DNA of 64,000 nucleotides from JAFDVJ01 sp964487505 (GCA_964487505.1 CAZARD010000003.1:1-64000), one strand, 5' to 3'. Positions 18,514 through 28,323 are shown, counted from the first letter of the stretch. The notes: generated from the letters alone by a model not told the origin. Translations and numbers: made by a program.

Positions 18514-20115
18514 CTACCCCCTTGAACTCTTGATGACCGCAAGGTACCGATTCAGTTCTTCCCGCACCTTCGGGAACAGGAAGAAGAGTCCGATCATGTT
18601 CGGAAACACCATCGCAAAGATCATCGCGTCCGAAAAGTCGATGACCGACTGCAGCGAAGCCGCCGAACCGACCACCACAAAGACCAGAAAGAGCACCTTG
18701 TATGTAATGTCCGAAGCCGAAGATCGGCCGAACAGGTATTTCCACGCCTGAAGTCCGTAATAGGACCACGAGATCATCGTCGAGAACGCGAAAAGTATGA
18801 TCGCGATCGTCAGGACGTATCGAAATCCCGGAATCACGCCGTCGTACGCCCGCGAGGTCAGGTCCACCCCGCTTACCGGCGCGCCGCCGATCAGGACCTG
18901 CCCGCCCTGACCGCCGTAGACGAAAGTGCCGTCAAGATTGAACAGGACGATGACCATGGCCGTCATCGTGCAGATCACGACGGTGTCAATGAACGGTTCG
19001 AGCAACGAGACGAGCCCCTCGCTCGCGGGATACTTGGTCTTGACCGCCGAATGCGCGATCGCCGCCGATCCGGCTCCCGCTTCGTTCGAAAAAGCCGCGC
19101 GGCGGAATCCCTGGATGATCACCCCCATCAGTCCGCCGACGGCCGCCGTTGGCGCGAAGGCGCCTTCGATGATCGCCTTGATCGCCGCCGGAATGTTCGC
19201 GAAGTTCACCCCGATGATGATCAGCGACGCGATGATGTAGATCACCGCCATCGCCGGAACGAGCTTTTCCGTCACGTTCGCGATGCGCTTGATCCCGCCG
19301 ATGATCACGATGCCGACGAGAAACGCCAGGATCAGACCGATGATGGTCTTCGCCGCTCCGCCTTCAAATCCGACCAGATTCGTGATCTGCACGGTCGTTT
19401 GATTGGCCTGGAACGCATTCCCGCCGCCGAACGATCCGCCGACGCACATGATCGCGAAAAAGACGGCGAAGATCTTGCCCGCCGATTTCAACCCGATGTC
19501 CGCAAATCCCTTCGAAAGGTAGTACATCGGACCGCCGTGGACCATTCCGTTCTCATCGATGTCGCGGTATTTGACGCCGAGCGTGCATTCGACGAACTTC
19601 GACGACATCCCGAGAATCCCGCAGACGATCATCCAAAACGTCGCGCCGGGCCCGCCGATCGCGACCGCGACCGCGACGCCGGCGATGTTCCCGAGGCCGA
19701 CGGTTCCGGAAACGGCCGTCGCCAGAGCCTGAAAATGGCTCACCTCGCCGTGGTGGCTTTCGTCGCGGATCGTATCGACGATGTTGCCGTCGACGATATT
19801 GACCTCGGCCGTCGAATCGGCATCGCCGTGATCGACACCGTCATACTTTCCGCGCACGACGTTGATCGCCGTCCAGTAATGGCGGATGTTCACGAATCCG
19901 AAGGCGACCGTGAAGAACGCGGCGCCGAAGATCAGCAGCGCGAGCACGAACGGCACGCCGTCATAGATCGGGTAAAAGACGATCGAGCCCCACGCATCGG
20001 CGATCGGCTTGAACGCCTCGTCGATCCGCTGATCGATTCCCTTTTCCTGCGCCGCGGCAGATCCCGCGAACACGATCGAAAAAATTGTCAAAAGAACCAA
20101 AAACCTGCTTGTCAT
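18514..20115 (-). CDS. Alanine/glycine:cation symporter (AGCS family)
   Basis: A 533-aa sodium-coupled amino-acid symporter. The family signature is clear: ALATAVSGTVGLGNIAGVA, GGPGATFWMI and the GMSSKFVECTLG region, plus FSNEAGAGSAAIAHSA. An N-terminal signal-like helix (ending near GSAAAQ) precedes the first core segment, longer than in the E. coli homologues. AAGGGGAAG lies just before ATG 20115. It is flanked on the same strand by two APC permeases, so uptake of small amino acids as nutrients is likely. Confidence 0.94.
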   Translation of the reverse strand: MTSRFLVLLTIFSIVFAGSAAAQEKGIDQRIDEAFKPIADAWGSIVFYPIYDGVPFVLALLIFGAAFFTVAFGFVNIRHYWTAINVVRGKYDGVDHGDADSTAEVNIVDGNIVDTIRDESHHGEVSHFQALATAVSGTVGLGNIAGVAVAVAIGGPGATFWMIVCGILGMSSKFVECTLGVKYRDIDENGMVHGGPMYYLSKGFADIGLKSAGKIFAVFFAIMCVGGSFGGGNAFQANQTTVQITNLVGFEGGAAKTIIGLILAFLVGIVIIGGIKRIANVTEKLVPAMAVIYIIASLIIIGVNFANIPAAIKAIIEGAFAPTAAVGGLMGVIIQGFRRAAFSNEAGAGSAAIAHSAVKTKYPASEGLVSLLEPFIDTVVICTMTAMVIVLFNLDGTFVYGGQGGQVLIGGAPVSGVDLTSRAYDGVIPGFRYVLTIAIILFAFSTMISWSYYGLQAWKYLFGRSSASDITYKVLFLVFVVVGSAASLQSVIDFSDAMIFAMVFPNMIGLFFLFPKVREELNRYLAVIKSSRG

Positions 20116-20173
20116 ACTTCCCCTTGTTCGCTTTATTTTTGGCCCGCCCCGCGAGCCTTTGTCGAAATTTCGA

Positions 20174-21700
20174 CTATGTCGAGTCGTTCTTTGCCGACAG
20201 GCTTCGCCAGATGAAATAGACCGGCACGCCCGTGAGGACGATGACCAGCCCCGGCAGCGAGGTCTGCGGCTTGTAGAACAACAATACCAAACAGATCACG
20301 GACGCCGCGAGGACGTATATGATCGGGATCAAAGGATATCCGAACGCCTTGTACGGGCGATCGGCGTCCGGGCGCTTGAAGCGAAGAACGAAGAGTCCGA
20401 TGATCGTCAGAACATAAAAGATCAGGACCGCGAACACGACATAGTCGAGAAGCGTTCCGTAGAGATTCCCGTAGCTGGTCACGCCCTTGTCATTGACCGA
20501 GACTGTCCTTGGAAAGACCAGCAGGCACGTCCAGACGCATTGCAGGACAAGCGCCATCGCCGGAACGTGTTTCGCATTGAGCCTGCCCGTCGACTTGAAG
20601 AACAGGTTATCTCTGGACATCGCGTAATAGACGCGCGCACCGGCGAGGATCAGCCCGTTGTTGCAGCCGAACGTCGAAATGATGATCGCGACCGCCATTA
20701 TCGTTGCCCCGACGCCGCCGAACATCACATTGAGCGCGGCCGTTCCGACGCGGTCATCCGGCGCAGTCTGGATCTGCTGCAGCGAAAGCGTCGAAAGATA
20801 CGCGAAATTCGCGAGGATATAGAGCCCGATGACGAGTCCAGTGCCCATCGCCAGCGACAACGGAATGTTCTTCTGCGGATCCTTGACCTCGCCGGCCGTG
20901 AACGTGATGTTGTTCCAGGCGTCGGACGAGAACAGCGATCCGACCTGCGCGACGCAGAAGACGACGATTATTCCGAATATCCCGCTGTTCACCGAAACCT
21001 CGGGCAAGAACGCGAAATCCGGCTTGATCACCGCCGCGTTGTCGGGCGTGAAAAGATGCGCCCAGTTCGCCGAGAACGTTCCGCTCGCGCCGCCGATCAC
21101 CAAGCCAAGCAGGATCAGCGCGATCAGCGACAGCGTTTTCGCCGATGTGAAAACGTTCTGGATCCACTTTCCGAGCGCCAGCCCCTGCATATTGATGACC
21201 GTCAGCACGATTATCATCACGACGCCGACGAGTTGCTGGGTCGAAAGCGAGACCGCGTAGCCCGACGAAACATGGATCGGCGGAACGATGTAGCTTTCAG
21301 GAGAGATCCACGGGAATAGCACGCCGAGGAATCTCGCGAACCCGACGGCGACGGCAGCGATCGTCCCGGTCTGGATGACCAGGAAAAGCGTCCAACCGTA
21401 CAGGAAGCCCCACAACGGAGAATAGCTCTCGCGCAAGTAAACGTATTGTCCGCCAGCCTTGGGCATCATCGCCGCAAGTTCGCCGTAGCTCAGCGCGGCG
21501 AATATGGTCAGCAATCCGGTGATGATCCAGGTCAGCAACAGGCCGCCCGGCGATCCAGTTTGACGAGCGATATCGGCCGAGACGATGAAAATGCCCGAGC
21601 CGATCATCGAACCGGCGACGATCGTGGTCGAATCCAGCAGGCCAAGCCCGCGGATGAAACCTTCGCTTGGACGTTCGAGTTCGGAAGCTTCAGTTGCCAT
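20174..21700 (-). CDS. APC-superfamily amino-acid permease (LAT-like)
   Basis: A 508-aa permease with 12 or more hydrophobic segments. The glycine-rich helix 1 motif SMIGSGIFIVSADIA, GELAAMMPKAGGQYVYL and FGCNNGLILAGARVYYAMSRD match the LAT/SteT branch that exchanges neutral or aromatic amino acids. The gene is divergent from the PLP decarboxylase 210 nt away, an arrangement often seen when a permease supplies a decarboxylase, though the substrate is not proven. ATG 21700 opens a cytoplasmic N-terminus of about 20 residues. Confidence 0.92.
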   Translation of the reverse strand: MATEASELERPSEGFIRGLGLLDSTTIVAGSMIGSGIFIVSADIARQTGSPGGLLLTWIITGLLTIFAALSYGELAAMMPKAGGQYVYLRESYSPLWGFLYGWTLFLVIQTGTIAAVAVGFARFLGVLFPWISPESYIVPPIHVSSGYAVSLSTQQLVGVVMIIVLTVINMQGLALGKWIQNVFTSAKTLSLIALILLGLVIGGASGTFSANWAHLFTPDNAAVIKPDFAFLPEVSVNSGIFGIIVVFCVAQVGSLFSSDAWNNITFTAGEVKDPQKNIPLSLAMGTGLVIGLYILANFAYLSTLSLQQIQTAPDDRVGTAALNVMFGGVGATIMAVAIIISTFGCNNGLILAGARVYYAMSRDNLFFKSTGRLNAKHVPAMALVLQCVWTCLLVFPRTVSVNDKGVTSYGNLYGTLLDYVVFAVLIFYVLTIIGLFVLRFKRPDADRPYKAFGYPLIPIIYVLAASVICLVLLFYKPQTSLPGLVIVLTGVPVYFIWRSLSAKNDST

Positions 21701-21909
21701 ATTCAGTTTTTGAATGGCGAACGGACCTATCGCGAAAACCTGATAAGTTGCCGTAAGACTAAAATCTGCAATCCTTTGACGTTGGCGAGATGAACGTTTG
21801 AGTTATTATACTTGTATTACAAAAACTGTCGAGCGTTTTCACGGTTTTTTTGATCGGTCGGCTTTCGGCCCGATCTGCCGGCAATTCCGACCGAGATTCG
21901 ATTTCCCGA

Positions 21910-23340
21910 ATGACGAACAAGAACAAGCACGATATGCCGGCCGAGGACTTCCGGCGCTTCGGTTACGAGGTTGTGGATTTCATCGCCGATTATTTCGAAC
22001 GGCTCGAGACCTTTCCGGTCCTTTCGAAGAACCGCCCGGGCGACTTGCGGGACGCGTTGCCGCCTTCGGCTCCGTTGACGGGCGAAGATTTCGCCGACGT
22101 TCTGGCCGACGTCGAGAGGCTGATCCTGCCGGCCGTCACGCATTGGAACCACCCGAATTTTCACGGACTGTTCTCGACATCGACGAGCTCGGTCGGTGTT
22201 TTCGGCGAGATGATCTCGGCGGCGTTCGATATGAAGGCGATGCTCTGGCGCACGTCGCCGGCATCGACCGAGCTTGAACCGGTTGTCCTCGACTGGCTGC
22301 GGCAGATGATGGCGTTGCCCGAAGAATTCAAGGGACTGATTTACGACACCGCCTCGATCTCCTCGCTTCACGCGCTCGCGATGGCCCGCGAACGGCTCGG
22401 CGTCGGTATTCGGGAGCAAGGGATGAGCGGCCGGACCGATCTTCCGTTGCTGCGCGTCTATTGTTCCGAACAGACACACAATTCGATCGACAAGGCGGTC
22501 ATTCTGCTCGGCCTCGGAACCCGCTCGATCGTCAAGATCCCGGCGAACGATCGGTTCGAGATCGATGTCGAGCGTCTTCGCGAAGCGATCGCGGATGATA
22601 TTGCCGCGGGGCATCTGCCGATGTGCGTCGTGGCGACGGTCGGCACGACATCGAGTTCGAGCGCCGACGACGTCGAGCGCATCGCCGACATCTGCGAACG
22701 CAACCGGATCTTTCTGCACGTCGACACGGCCTATGCCGGATCGGCGTCGATCGTTCCTGAACTTCGCCGCCATTTCAAAGGCTGGGAACGCGCCGATTCG
22801 ATCGTCACGAATCCGCATAAATGGCTGTTCACTCCGTTCGACCTTTCGGTGCTCTACGTTCGCGATCTCGATCTGCTGAAACGAACCTTCTCCCTGGCGG
22901 CCGAGTATCTCAAGGTGACCGAGACGGTGACCAATCAGATGGATTACGGCATCCAGCTCGGACGCCGCTTCCGTTCGCTCAAGCTCTGGTTCGTGATGCG
23001 CTACTTCGGGCAGGAGGGATTGGTCGAACGGATCCGGGAACATTGCCGCCTGGCGCGCGAATTCGCGGGCTGGGTCGAGGAAAGCCCGGATTTCGAGCTC
23101 GTCGCGCCCGTACCGTTCGCGCTCGTGTGTTTTCGGGCGTGCCCCGCAGGGACCGAAGACCTGAACGCCCTCAACGAGCGTATTATGAACGAGATCAACG
23201 CGTCGGGCGAAGCATATCTGTCGCACACCGTCCTGAATGGAAAATTGGCGCTCCGTCTGTCGGTCGGCAGCATCCGCGTCGAAGAGAGGCATTTGAGAAA
23301 GGTCTGGGAGTTGCTGAGGTCGAAGGTCTCAGGGCGATGA
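21910..23340 (+). CDS. PLP-dependent aromatic-L-amino-acid decarboxylase-like enzyme
   Basis: This 476-aa group II PLP decarboxylase has the PLP-lysine motif NPHKWLF (about residue 306), VDTAYAGSA with the aspartate that contacts the pyridine nitrogen, and the N-terminal WNHPNFHGLFSTSTS signature of DOPA/tryptophan decarboxylases. It would remove CO2 from an aromatic amino acid to give an amine. Start ATG 21910 follows a weak context; ATG 21934 is an alternative. The divergent permease and the two downstream transporters suggest amino-acid import or amine exchange, which is inference. Confidence 0.92.
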   Translation: MTNKNKHDMPAEDFRRFGYEVVDFIADYFERLETFPVLSKNRPGDLRDALPPSAPLTGEDFADVLADVERLILPAVTHWNHPNFHGLFSTSTSSVGVFGEMISAAFDMKAMLWRTSPASTELEPVVLDWLRQMMALPEEFKGLIYDTASISSLHALAMARERLGVGIREQGMSGRTDLPLLRVYCSEQTHNSIDKAVILLGLGTRSIVKIPANDRFEIDVERLREAIADDIAAGHLPMCVVATVGTTSSSSADDVERIADICERNRIFLHVDTAYAGSASIVPELRRHFKGWERADSIVTNPHKWLFTPFDLSVLYVRDLDLLKRTFSLAAEYLKVTETVTNQMDYGIQLGRRFRSLKLWFVMRYFGQEGLVERIREHCRLAREFAGWVEESPDFELVAPVPFALVCFRACPAGTEDLNALNERIMNEINASGEAYLSHTVLNGKLALRLSVGSIRVEERHLRKVWELLRSKVSGR

Positions 23341-23376
23341 ACGATTCTTGTTTCGCGCCAAGTTCGCGGAGTACGC

Positions 23377-23476
23377 NNNNNNNNNNNNNNNNNNNNNNNN
23401 NNNNNNNNNNNNNNNNNNNNNNNNNNNNNNNNNNNNNNNNNNNNNNNNNNNNNNNNNNNNNNNNNNNNNNNNNNNN
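23377..23476. other. Assembly gap (100 N)
   Basis: 100 N of unknown true size. It removes the first residues of the GxxExxY gene. The flanks share no obvious sequence. Confidence 0.97.
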
Positions 23477-23831
23477 GATCGCGATCGATTGCGCTATGAA
23501 GGTCCATTCTGGGCTCGGACCAGGTCTTCTCGAATCAGTCTATCGAGCCGCATTGGCATACGAACTCCGAAAAGTCGGCCTCGCAGTTGCCGTCGAACGC
23601 AAGATTCCCGTTGTTTACGACGATGTCAGGTTCGATTTCGGATTCTCTGCCGACATCGTTATCGAAGAGAAGGTCATCATCGAGACCAAATCGATCGAGG
23701 CCTTGGCTCCGGTCCACGCCAAGATCCTGTTGACCTATCTTCGTTTGTCGAAACTGAAGCTCGGAATCCTGATCAACTTTAGAGTTGAACAGCTCAGATT
23801 CGGCCTGAAACGAATCGTCAATGGACTATAG
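23477..23831 (+). CDS. GxxExxY family protein (5' end in gap)
   Basis: The readable 117 residues include LGPGLLESVYRAALAYEL, which holds the family's name motif, and a PD-(D/E)XK-nuclease-like core (FSADIVIEEKVIIETKS with Asp and ExK, then KILLTYLRLS). The family is common in Acidobacteriota, Bacteroidota and Planctomycetota and has no settled function; the ExK core suggests nucleic-acid binding or cleavage. Probably about ten N-terminal residues are missing. Ends just before the SRPBCC gene. Confidence 0.88.
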
Positions 23832-23841
23832 TCGATCACAT

Positions 23842-24285
23842 ATGAAGTTTGTGAAAGAATCGATCATCAATGCGTCGCCGGACGATCTTTTCGCTTTTCA
23901 CGAGCGAACTGACGCGTTCGAACTGCTGGTCCCCCCTTGGGAGAATGCCCGGATCATCCAAAAGGCCGATATCTCGAAGATCGGCTCGCAGGCGATAATC
24001 GAAACACGCCTGGTCGGTCTGATCCCGGTGAAATGGGTCGCCGAGCACACGGCTTATGACCCGCCGAGGATGTTCGAGGACGTTCAGATTTCGGGGCCAT
24101 TCAAATCCTGGCGTCACCGCCATATCGTGTTTCCTCATCCCGACGGCGCTGTCCTGCGGGACGAGATCGAATTTGAACCGCCAATGTGGCTCCTCGGCCG
24201 CATCGCCGCGCCGATCGCGATCCTTCCCAAGATAAAGAAGATGTTCGATTACCGGCACGAGGTCACCAAGAAGATGGTCGAATGA
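23842..24285 (+). CDS. SRPBCC superfamily ligand-binding protein
   Basis: This 147-aa START/Bet-v-1-like protein has an N-terminal beta strand and helix (FVKESIINASPDDLFAFH), a WVAEHTAYDPPRMFEDVQ strand pair and the C-terminal long helix. Close in layout to the CDP-paratose-epimerase-associated/YfiR-like cyclase-dehydrase group that binds hydrophobic ligands. ATG 23842 is preferred; an in-frame ATG 23821 would overlap the preceding gene by 11 nt. There is no strong SD for either. Confidence 0.85.
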   Translation: MKFVKESIINASPDDLFAFHERTDAFELLVPPWENARIIQKADISKIGSQAIIETRLVGLIPVKWVAEHTAYDPPRMFEDVQISGPFKSWRHRHIVFPHPDGAVLRDEIEFEPPMWLLGRIAAPIAILPKIKKMFDYRHEVTKKMVE

Positions 24286-24287
24286 AC

Positions 24288-24445
24288 GGGATTTTGGATT
24301 TTCGATTTTGGATTTTGGCTCGGGCGCTACCCTCCTTGACTGGTGATGCGTCAGTTTAATTTAACGGTGACACCCTATTCTTGACGAGACAGGCGTTTCC
24401 AATTCCCAAAAAGTCTAAAATCTAAAATCCAAAATCCGAAATCCC
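24288..24445. repeat. Inverted pair of GGATTTT heptamer arrays
   Basis: GGATTTT units at about 24288-24318 face their complement (AAAATCC/AAAATCT units) at about 24401-24445 across an 82-nt unique centre. The arms could pair into a long A/T-rich stem. Confidence 0.7.
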
Positions 24446-24502
24446 ATCAGCGATTGCCTATCGTTCCGCATTGCGACAGAATGATTTGGAGAACATTCTA
24501 AG

Positions 24503-24793
24503 ATGCTTGTCCATATCGTTTGCTGGAAATACAAACCCGAGACCGACGCCGGGCAGCGTGCGGATCATATCGCCAAACTGCGCGCGCTGCCGTCGGTCAT
24601 TCCGAACATCCTGAGTTTCGAGGTCGGGAGCGACATCCTGCATCTTGAAAGGTCGTTCGATACGGGCCTTGTCGCGACCTATCCGGACCGCGCCGCGCTC
24701 GATCACTACACCGACCATCCCGAACACCAGAAAGTGGCCGCGCTCGGTAAGGAGATCGCCGAACGGGTCGTCTCGGTTGACTTTCTAACCTAA
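24503..24793 (+). CDS. Dabb (stress-responsive A/B barrel) domain protein
   Basis: A 96-aa single-domain protein with the dimeric alpha-beta-barrel pattern: N-terminal strand LVHIVCWKYKP, central helix HIAKLRALPSVI, FEVGSDI strand and the terminal YTDHPEHQKV helix with the conserved His. Members are small dimers, sometimes stress-induced or catalytic cyclases. Only 5 nt separate it from the PHP gene, so the two are likely co-transcribed. The biological role is not known. Confidence 0.88.
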   Translation: MLVHIVCWKYKPETDAGQRADHIAKLRALPSVIPNILSFEVGSDILHLERSFDTGLVATYPDRAALDHYTDHPEHQKVAALGKEIAERVVSVDFLT

Positions 24794-24798
24794 CGAGA

Positions 24799-26004
24799 AT
24801 GAAACGCTGGAAAAAGATCGCGCTTGTCCTGCTCGCCGTCGTCATCGTCGCGCAGGTCCCGTATGTCTTCCGGCGTTTTCAGATCGCCGAGCGCGCGCGC
24901 CTCATCGCGGAGACGGACGCCGGGCGCGTATCGCGCGAGGATCCGGACTTTTCGGAGTTCAAAGGCGTGATTCACGCTCATACGAACATCGGCGGTCACT
25001 CGACGGGATCGTTCGACGAACTGATCGCTGCCGCGGCCGAGAACAAACTCGACTTCGTCGTGATGACGGAGCACACATCCGCCGATTACGACACTTCCGC
25101 ATTGACGCTCAACGGAAAATACAGAAACACGCTATTCATTGGCGGGCATGAGGCCGACACAAGCAGCGGCGATCGTTTCCTGATGCTTGCGGGCGGTCCT
25201 GATATCTTCGCGGACGCGAAGCTCGAAACGCCGAAGTTCCTCGAGAAATACCACGCGCAGGGCAAGGCCGCACTGATCACGTATCCCGAAAAGTTCAAGA
25301 CGTGGGATTCGAATTTCGACGGCATCGAGGTCTTCAGCCTTCACACGAACGCCAAACAGAACACGCGGATCCTGACGATCCCGGATATGCTTTGGTCCTA
25401 TCCGTCGTATCCGGGCCTGACGCTCGCCGAGAATTTCCGCCGGCCGGATGAAAACCTTCGCCGATTTGACGAGATCGCCGCCAAGCGCGACATTTCCCTT
25501 TTCGCGGGAACCGACGCGCATTCGAACATCGGGTTTCATATCCTCGGCGATGACGCTGGCAACAAGCTCATCAAGCTAAAGATCGACCCGTACGCAAAAC
25601 TGTTCGGGATAGTCCGCGCTCACATTCTCATCGAGCGCGGGAAACCGCTAACCCGTGAATCCGTGATCGAAGCCTTCAAGTCAGGTCGGCTTTTCGTCGG
25701 TTTCGATGTCGGCGGAGACACGTCCGGATTCTCGTTCACGGCCGAGTCCGGCGGGAAGCGCTGGGTGATGGGAAGCAGCCTGCCGTTCACATCCGGGATC
25801 ATCTTGCGGGCCGCTTCGCCGGTCCCGGCACGGTTCGTTCTGCTCAAGAACGGCGAGATCCTGAGTTCGACGCCGCCTCAATCGGATTACTCGTTCGAGG
25901 TCACCGCTCCCGGCGCTTACCGCGTCGAGGTCTATCGCGACGATCTCGGATCATCGTTCAAAACAATGCCCTGGATCTTGTCGAACCCGATTTTTATCCG
26001 CTGA
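24799..26004 (+). CDS. Membrane-anchored PHP-domain phosphoesterase-like protein
   Basis: This 401-aa protein has an N-terminal signal anchor (about 7-22) followed by a PHP metal-hydrolase domain with GVIHAHTNIGGHS, VMTEHTSADY and GTDAHSNIG metal-ligand motifs at roughly 55, 95 and 237. A small beta-sandwich-like C-terminal region follows (about 310-400). PHP proteins hydrolyse phosphoesters; exported versions are uncharacterised. The substrate is unknown. The short spacing from the Dabb gene suggests an operon. Confidence 0.88.
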   Translation: MKRWKKIALVLLAVVIVAQVPYVFRRFQIAERARLIAETDAGRVSREDPDFSEFKGVIHAHTNIGGHSTGSFDELIAAAAENKLDFVVMTEHTSADYDTSALTLNGKYRNTLFIGGHEADTSSGDRFLMLAGGPDIFADAKLETPKFLEKYHAQGKAALITYPEKFKTWDSNFDGIEVFSLHTNAKQNTRILTIPDMLWSYPSYPGLTLAENFRRPDENLRRFDEIAAKRDISLFAGTDAHSNIGFHILGDDAGNKLIKLKIDPYAKLFGIVRAHILIERGKPLTRESVIEAFKSGRLFVGFDVGGDTSGFSFTAESGGKRWVMGSSLPFTSGIILRAASPVPARFVLLKNGEILSSTPPQSDYSFEVTAPGAYRVEVYRDDLGSSFKTMPWILSNPIFIR

Positions 26005-26143
26005 TCCGTCGCTCGTAGCGCTTTTGAAACCTGCGAAACCTGAGATAACCTAAATCGGGAATATGAATTCCGCGGTTCGGCAAACTATTCAAAACCGCCC
26101 GACATCTTAAACACACAAATCGGAATTCAGACGGTTACGGGTA

Positions 26144-28264
26144 ATGATGACGCTTCATAAACAAACAGGATTTCGGCTTTTCGGGATCGGACTCGTCGTT
26201 TTGTTCTTGGTTTCGGCGACTTTCGCGCAACAGGTCCAGCGCGCGGAGTTCGATGTCTCAGCGTACAAGATGGACGTTCAGCTGACGCCGTTCGAAAACA
26301 GGCTCGCCGCGACGGTCGATGTCAGTTTCGTCCCAAAAACGGACACGCGAACGGTCGCGTTCGAACTAAACGGATCGCTGACCGTCGACAGCATCACGCG
26401 CCTTCAGAACGCGGCGCAGCCAGCGGCGACGCCGACACCGGCATCGAAACCTGCGACGAAACCCACTCCAAAGCCGTCCGCGGCCGCGAATCTGGTGACG
26501 TTCGTCCAGGACCGCGTCGGCGTGTCTGACCTCGGCCCGAGCGTCAAGATCGATCTCGGGGAGACGGCGGCCGCGGGATCGACCGTCACGCTACGTTTCA
26601 AGTACAGCGGCGTTCTGGTTACTGCCGAGGGCGGTCCGTTGCTGACCAAACGACTCGCATATGTCGGCGCCGAGAACGGATATCTTCTCTACGCCGCGCG
26701 CTGGTTCCCGTTTCACAACTACGCCGCGGATTTTGCGACGAGCGACATCACGATCTCGATCCCCGAAGGTTACGCCGTCGCGGGCTTCAGCGATCAACCC
26801 GCGGCGGCGGTCGGCGGCAAGCAACGTTTCGTCCAGTCACGCCCCGGTCTGATCGGAAACTTCGCGTACGACCGATACGCGGTCAAGAGCCTTCGCTTTG
26901 GCGAGTTCGAGTTTCAGTTTTACACCAAGGCTGCGAACGATCAGTTGGTCGCGAAATATGGCGAAACATTGGGTCGGGCTTTTGACTTCTATTCGAAACG
27001 ATTCGGACTGCCCGACAGCGGCAAGAAATTCATCGTCGCCCAGATCGATGACGACAGTCTCGAATTCTATACCGCGCCCGGGATGCTGTTCGTGGCGCAG
27101 CGAAATTTCGATCAATCGCGCGATGTCACGGCCGAACGGATGCAGCGCGAGGCAGCCTTTCAATGGTGGGGGCAGACCGTCGGGCTCAAATCGTTCGACG
27201 ACGCTTGGCTTTCACAGGGATTGGCAGAATACAGCGCATTCTCGCTCCGCGAAACGCAGTTGAACGGCGCGCAACTCGATGCGCTCCGCCGCGAACTTCT
27301 CGAGAAGGCCCTGACGTTCGAACCGACGGCTTCGCTGCTGCGGGCGCCGTCGAGCCTCGACGACCAATCGACCGCCTACCAGTACATAATGTTCTCGAAG
27401 GGCGCGTTCGTCTTCAAGCTTCTGCGCGACACGCTCGGCGAACAGAAATTCGATCAGCTTCTGCGGACCTATATCGAACGGTATCGCGGGAGATCGGCGT
27501 CGATCGACGAGTTCGAGAAACTGACGAACGAGGTAGCCGGCCAAAGCATGCGCTACTTCTTCGCCCGCTGGGTCGAAAGCACGGGCGTTCCCGAGTTCAA
27601 GGTTGATTACCTGATCCTGCGGACTCGGACCGGCAAATTCGTGACGCGGGGCACGGTGCGGCAGAACTACGACAATCTGCGTCTCCCGCTAGACGTTCAA
27701 CTGCGATCGGAAGGCGGCGACGGGCTGAAGACGGTGACGGTCGATGTCGAGGAAGCGAGCGCCGATTTCAACATCGAATCAGACGGCAAGCCGATCGAGG
27801 TCATCGTCGACCCGAATTACAAACTGCTCCGCATCTCGGATGAACTTCGCATTTCGGCGATCGCGCGGCGCGGCATTGAACAGTTCAAGGAAGGCAACTA
27901 TGCCGAGGCCCAGCAGCAGTTCGAGGCGGCGCTCAAGCTCGACCGTTCGAACGCCTGGATCTACTACCATCTCGGACTGCTGTTTCTCGAGCAACGGAAC
28001 TATGATCTGGCGATCGACAATTTCAAGGCGGTCGAAGCGCTTGGCGTGGCTGGCGACGCGCGGCCCGCTTGGCTCCACGTCTGGGCGTTGATCAAGAAGG
28101 GCAACGCGTACGACGCGAAGGGCGACCGCACCCGCGCTCTCGATGCCTACAACAAAGGGGCGGCGCTCGGCGACAACTACGACAACGCGCAGGAGGTCAT
28201 AAAGCGCTACCAGGAAACGCCTTACGATCCCAAGGAGAAGACCTCGACAACGGTCGAAGAATAG
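26144..28264 (+). CDS. M1-fold pseudopeptidase with C-terminal TPRs
   Basis: This 706-aa exported protein (signal peptide ending near ATFAQ) follows the M1 gluzincin layout: an N-terminal beta domain (about 30-225), the catalytic-like domain and C-terminal TPR repeats (about 575-690; FKEGNYAEAQQQFEAAL). Where M1 enzymes read HExxHxW then NEGFAEY, this one reads REAAFQW (about 335) and SQGLAEY (about 357), so both zinc histidines and the third zinc ligand are gone. An Ala/Pro/Thr-rich linker is at about 95-110. Probable role: a binding or scaffold protein rather than a peptidase. A strong terminator follows. Confidence 0.87.
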   Translation: MMTLHKQTGFRLFGIGLVVLFLVSATFAQQVQRAEFDVSAYKMDVQLTPFENRLAATVDVSFVPKTDTRTVAFELNGSLTVDSITRLQNAAQPAATPTPASKPATKPTPKPSAAANLVTFVQDRVGVSDLGPSVKIDLGETAAAGSTVTLRFKYSGVLVTAEGGPLLTKRLAYVGAENGYLLYAARWFPFHNYAADFATSDITISIPEGYAVAGFSDQPAAAVGGKQRFVQSRPGLIGNFAYDRYAVKSLRFGEFEFQFYTKAANDQLVAKYGETLGRAFDFYSKRFGLPDSGKKFIVAQIDDDSLEFYTAPGMLFVAQRNFDQSRDVTAERMQREAAFQWWGQTVGLKSFDDAWLSQGLAEYSAFSLRETQLNGAQLDALRRELLEKALTFEPTASLLRAPSSLDDQSTAYQYIMFSKGAFVFKLLRDTLGEQKFDQLLRTYIERYRGRSASIDEFEKLTNEVAGQSMRYFFARWVESTGVPEFKVDYLILRTRTGKFVTRGTVRQNYDNLRLPLDVQLRSEGGDGLKTVTVDVEEASADFNIESDGKPIEVIVDPNYKLLRISDELRISAIARRGIEQFKEGNYAEAQQQFEAALKLDRSNAWIYYHLGLLFLEQRNYDLAIDNFKAVEALGVAGDARPAWLHVWALIKKGNAYDAKGDRTRALDAYNKGAALGDNYDNAQEVIKRYQETPYDPKEKTSTTVEE

Positions 28265-28285
28265 TCCTTGAAATGCCGCGCCTCC

Positions 28286-28323
28286 GATGCCGCCCGGGTC
28301 CAGAATCCGGGCGGCATCGTTTT
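28286..28323 (+). terminator. Rho-independent terminator of the M1-like gene
   Basis: A perfect 12-bp stem (28286-28297 / 28307-28318) with a 9-nt loop, followed by GTTTTAT. Confidence 0.9.
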
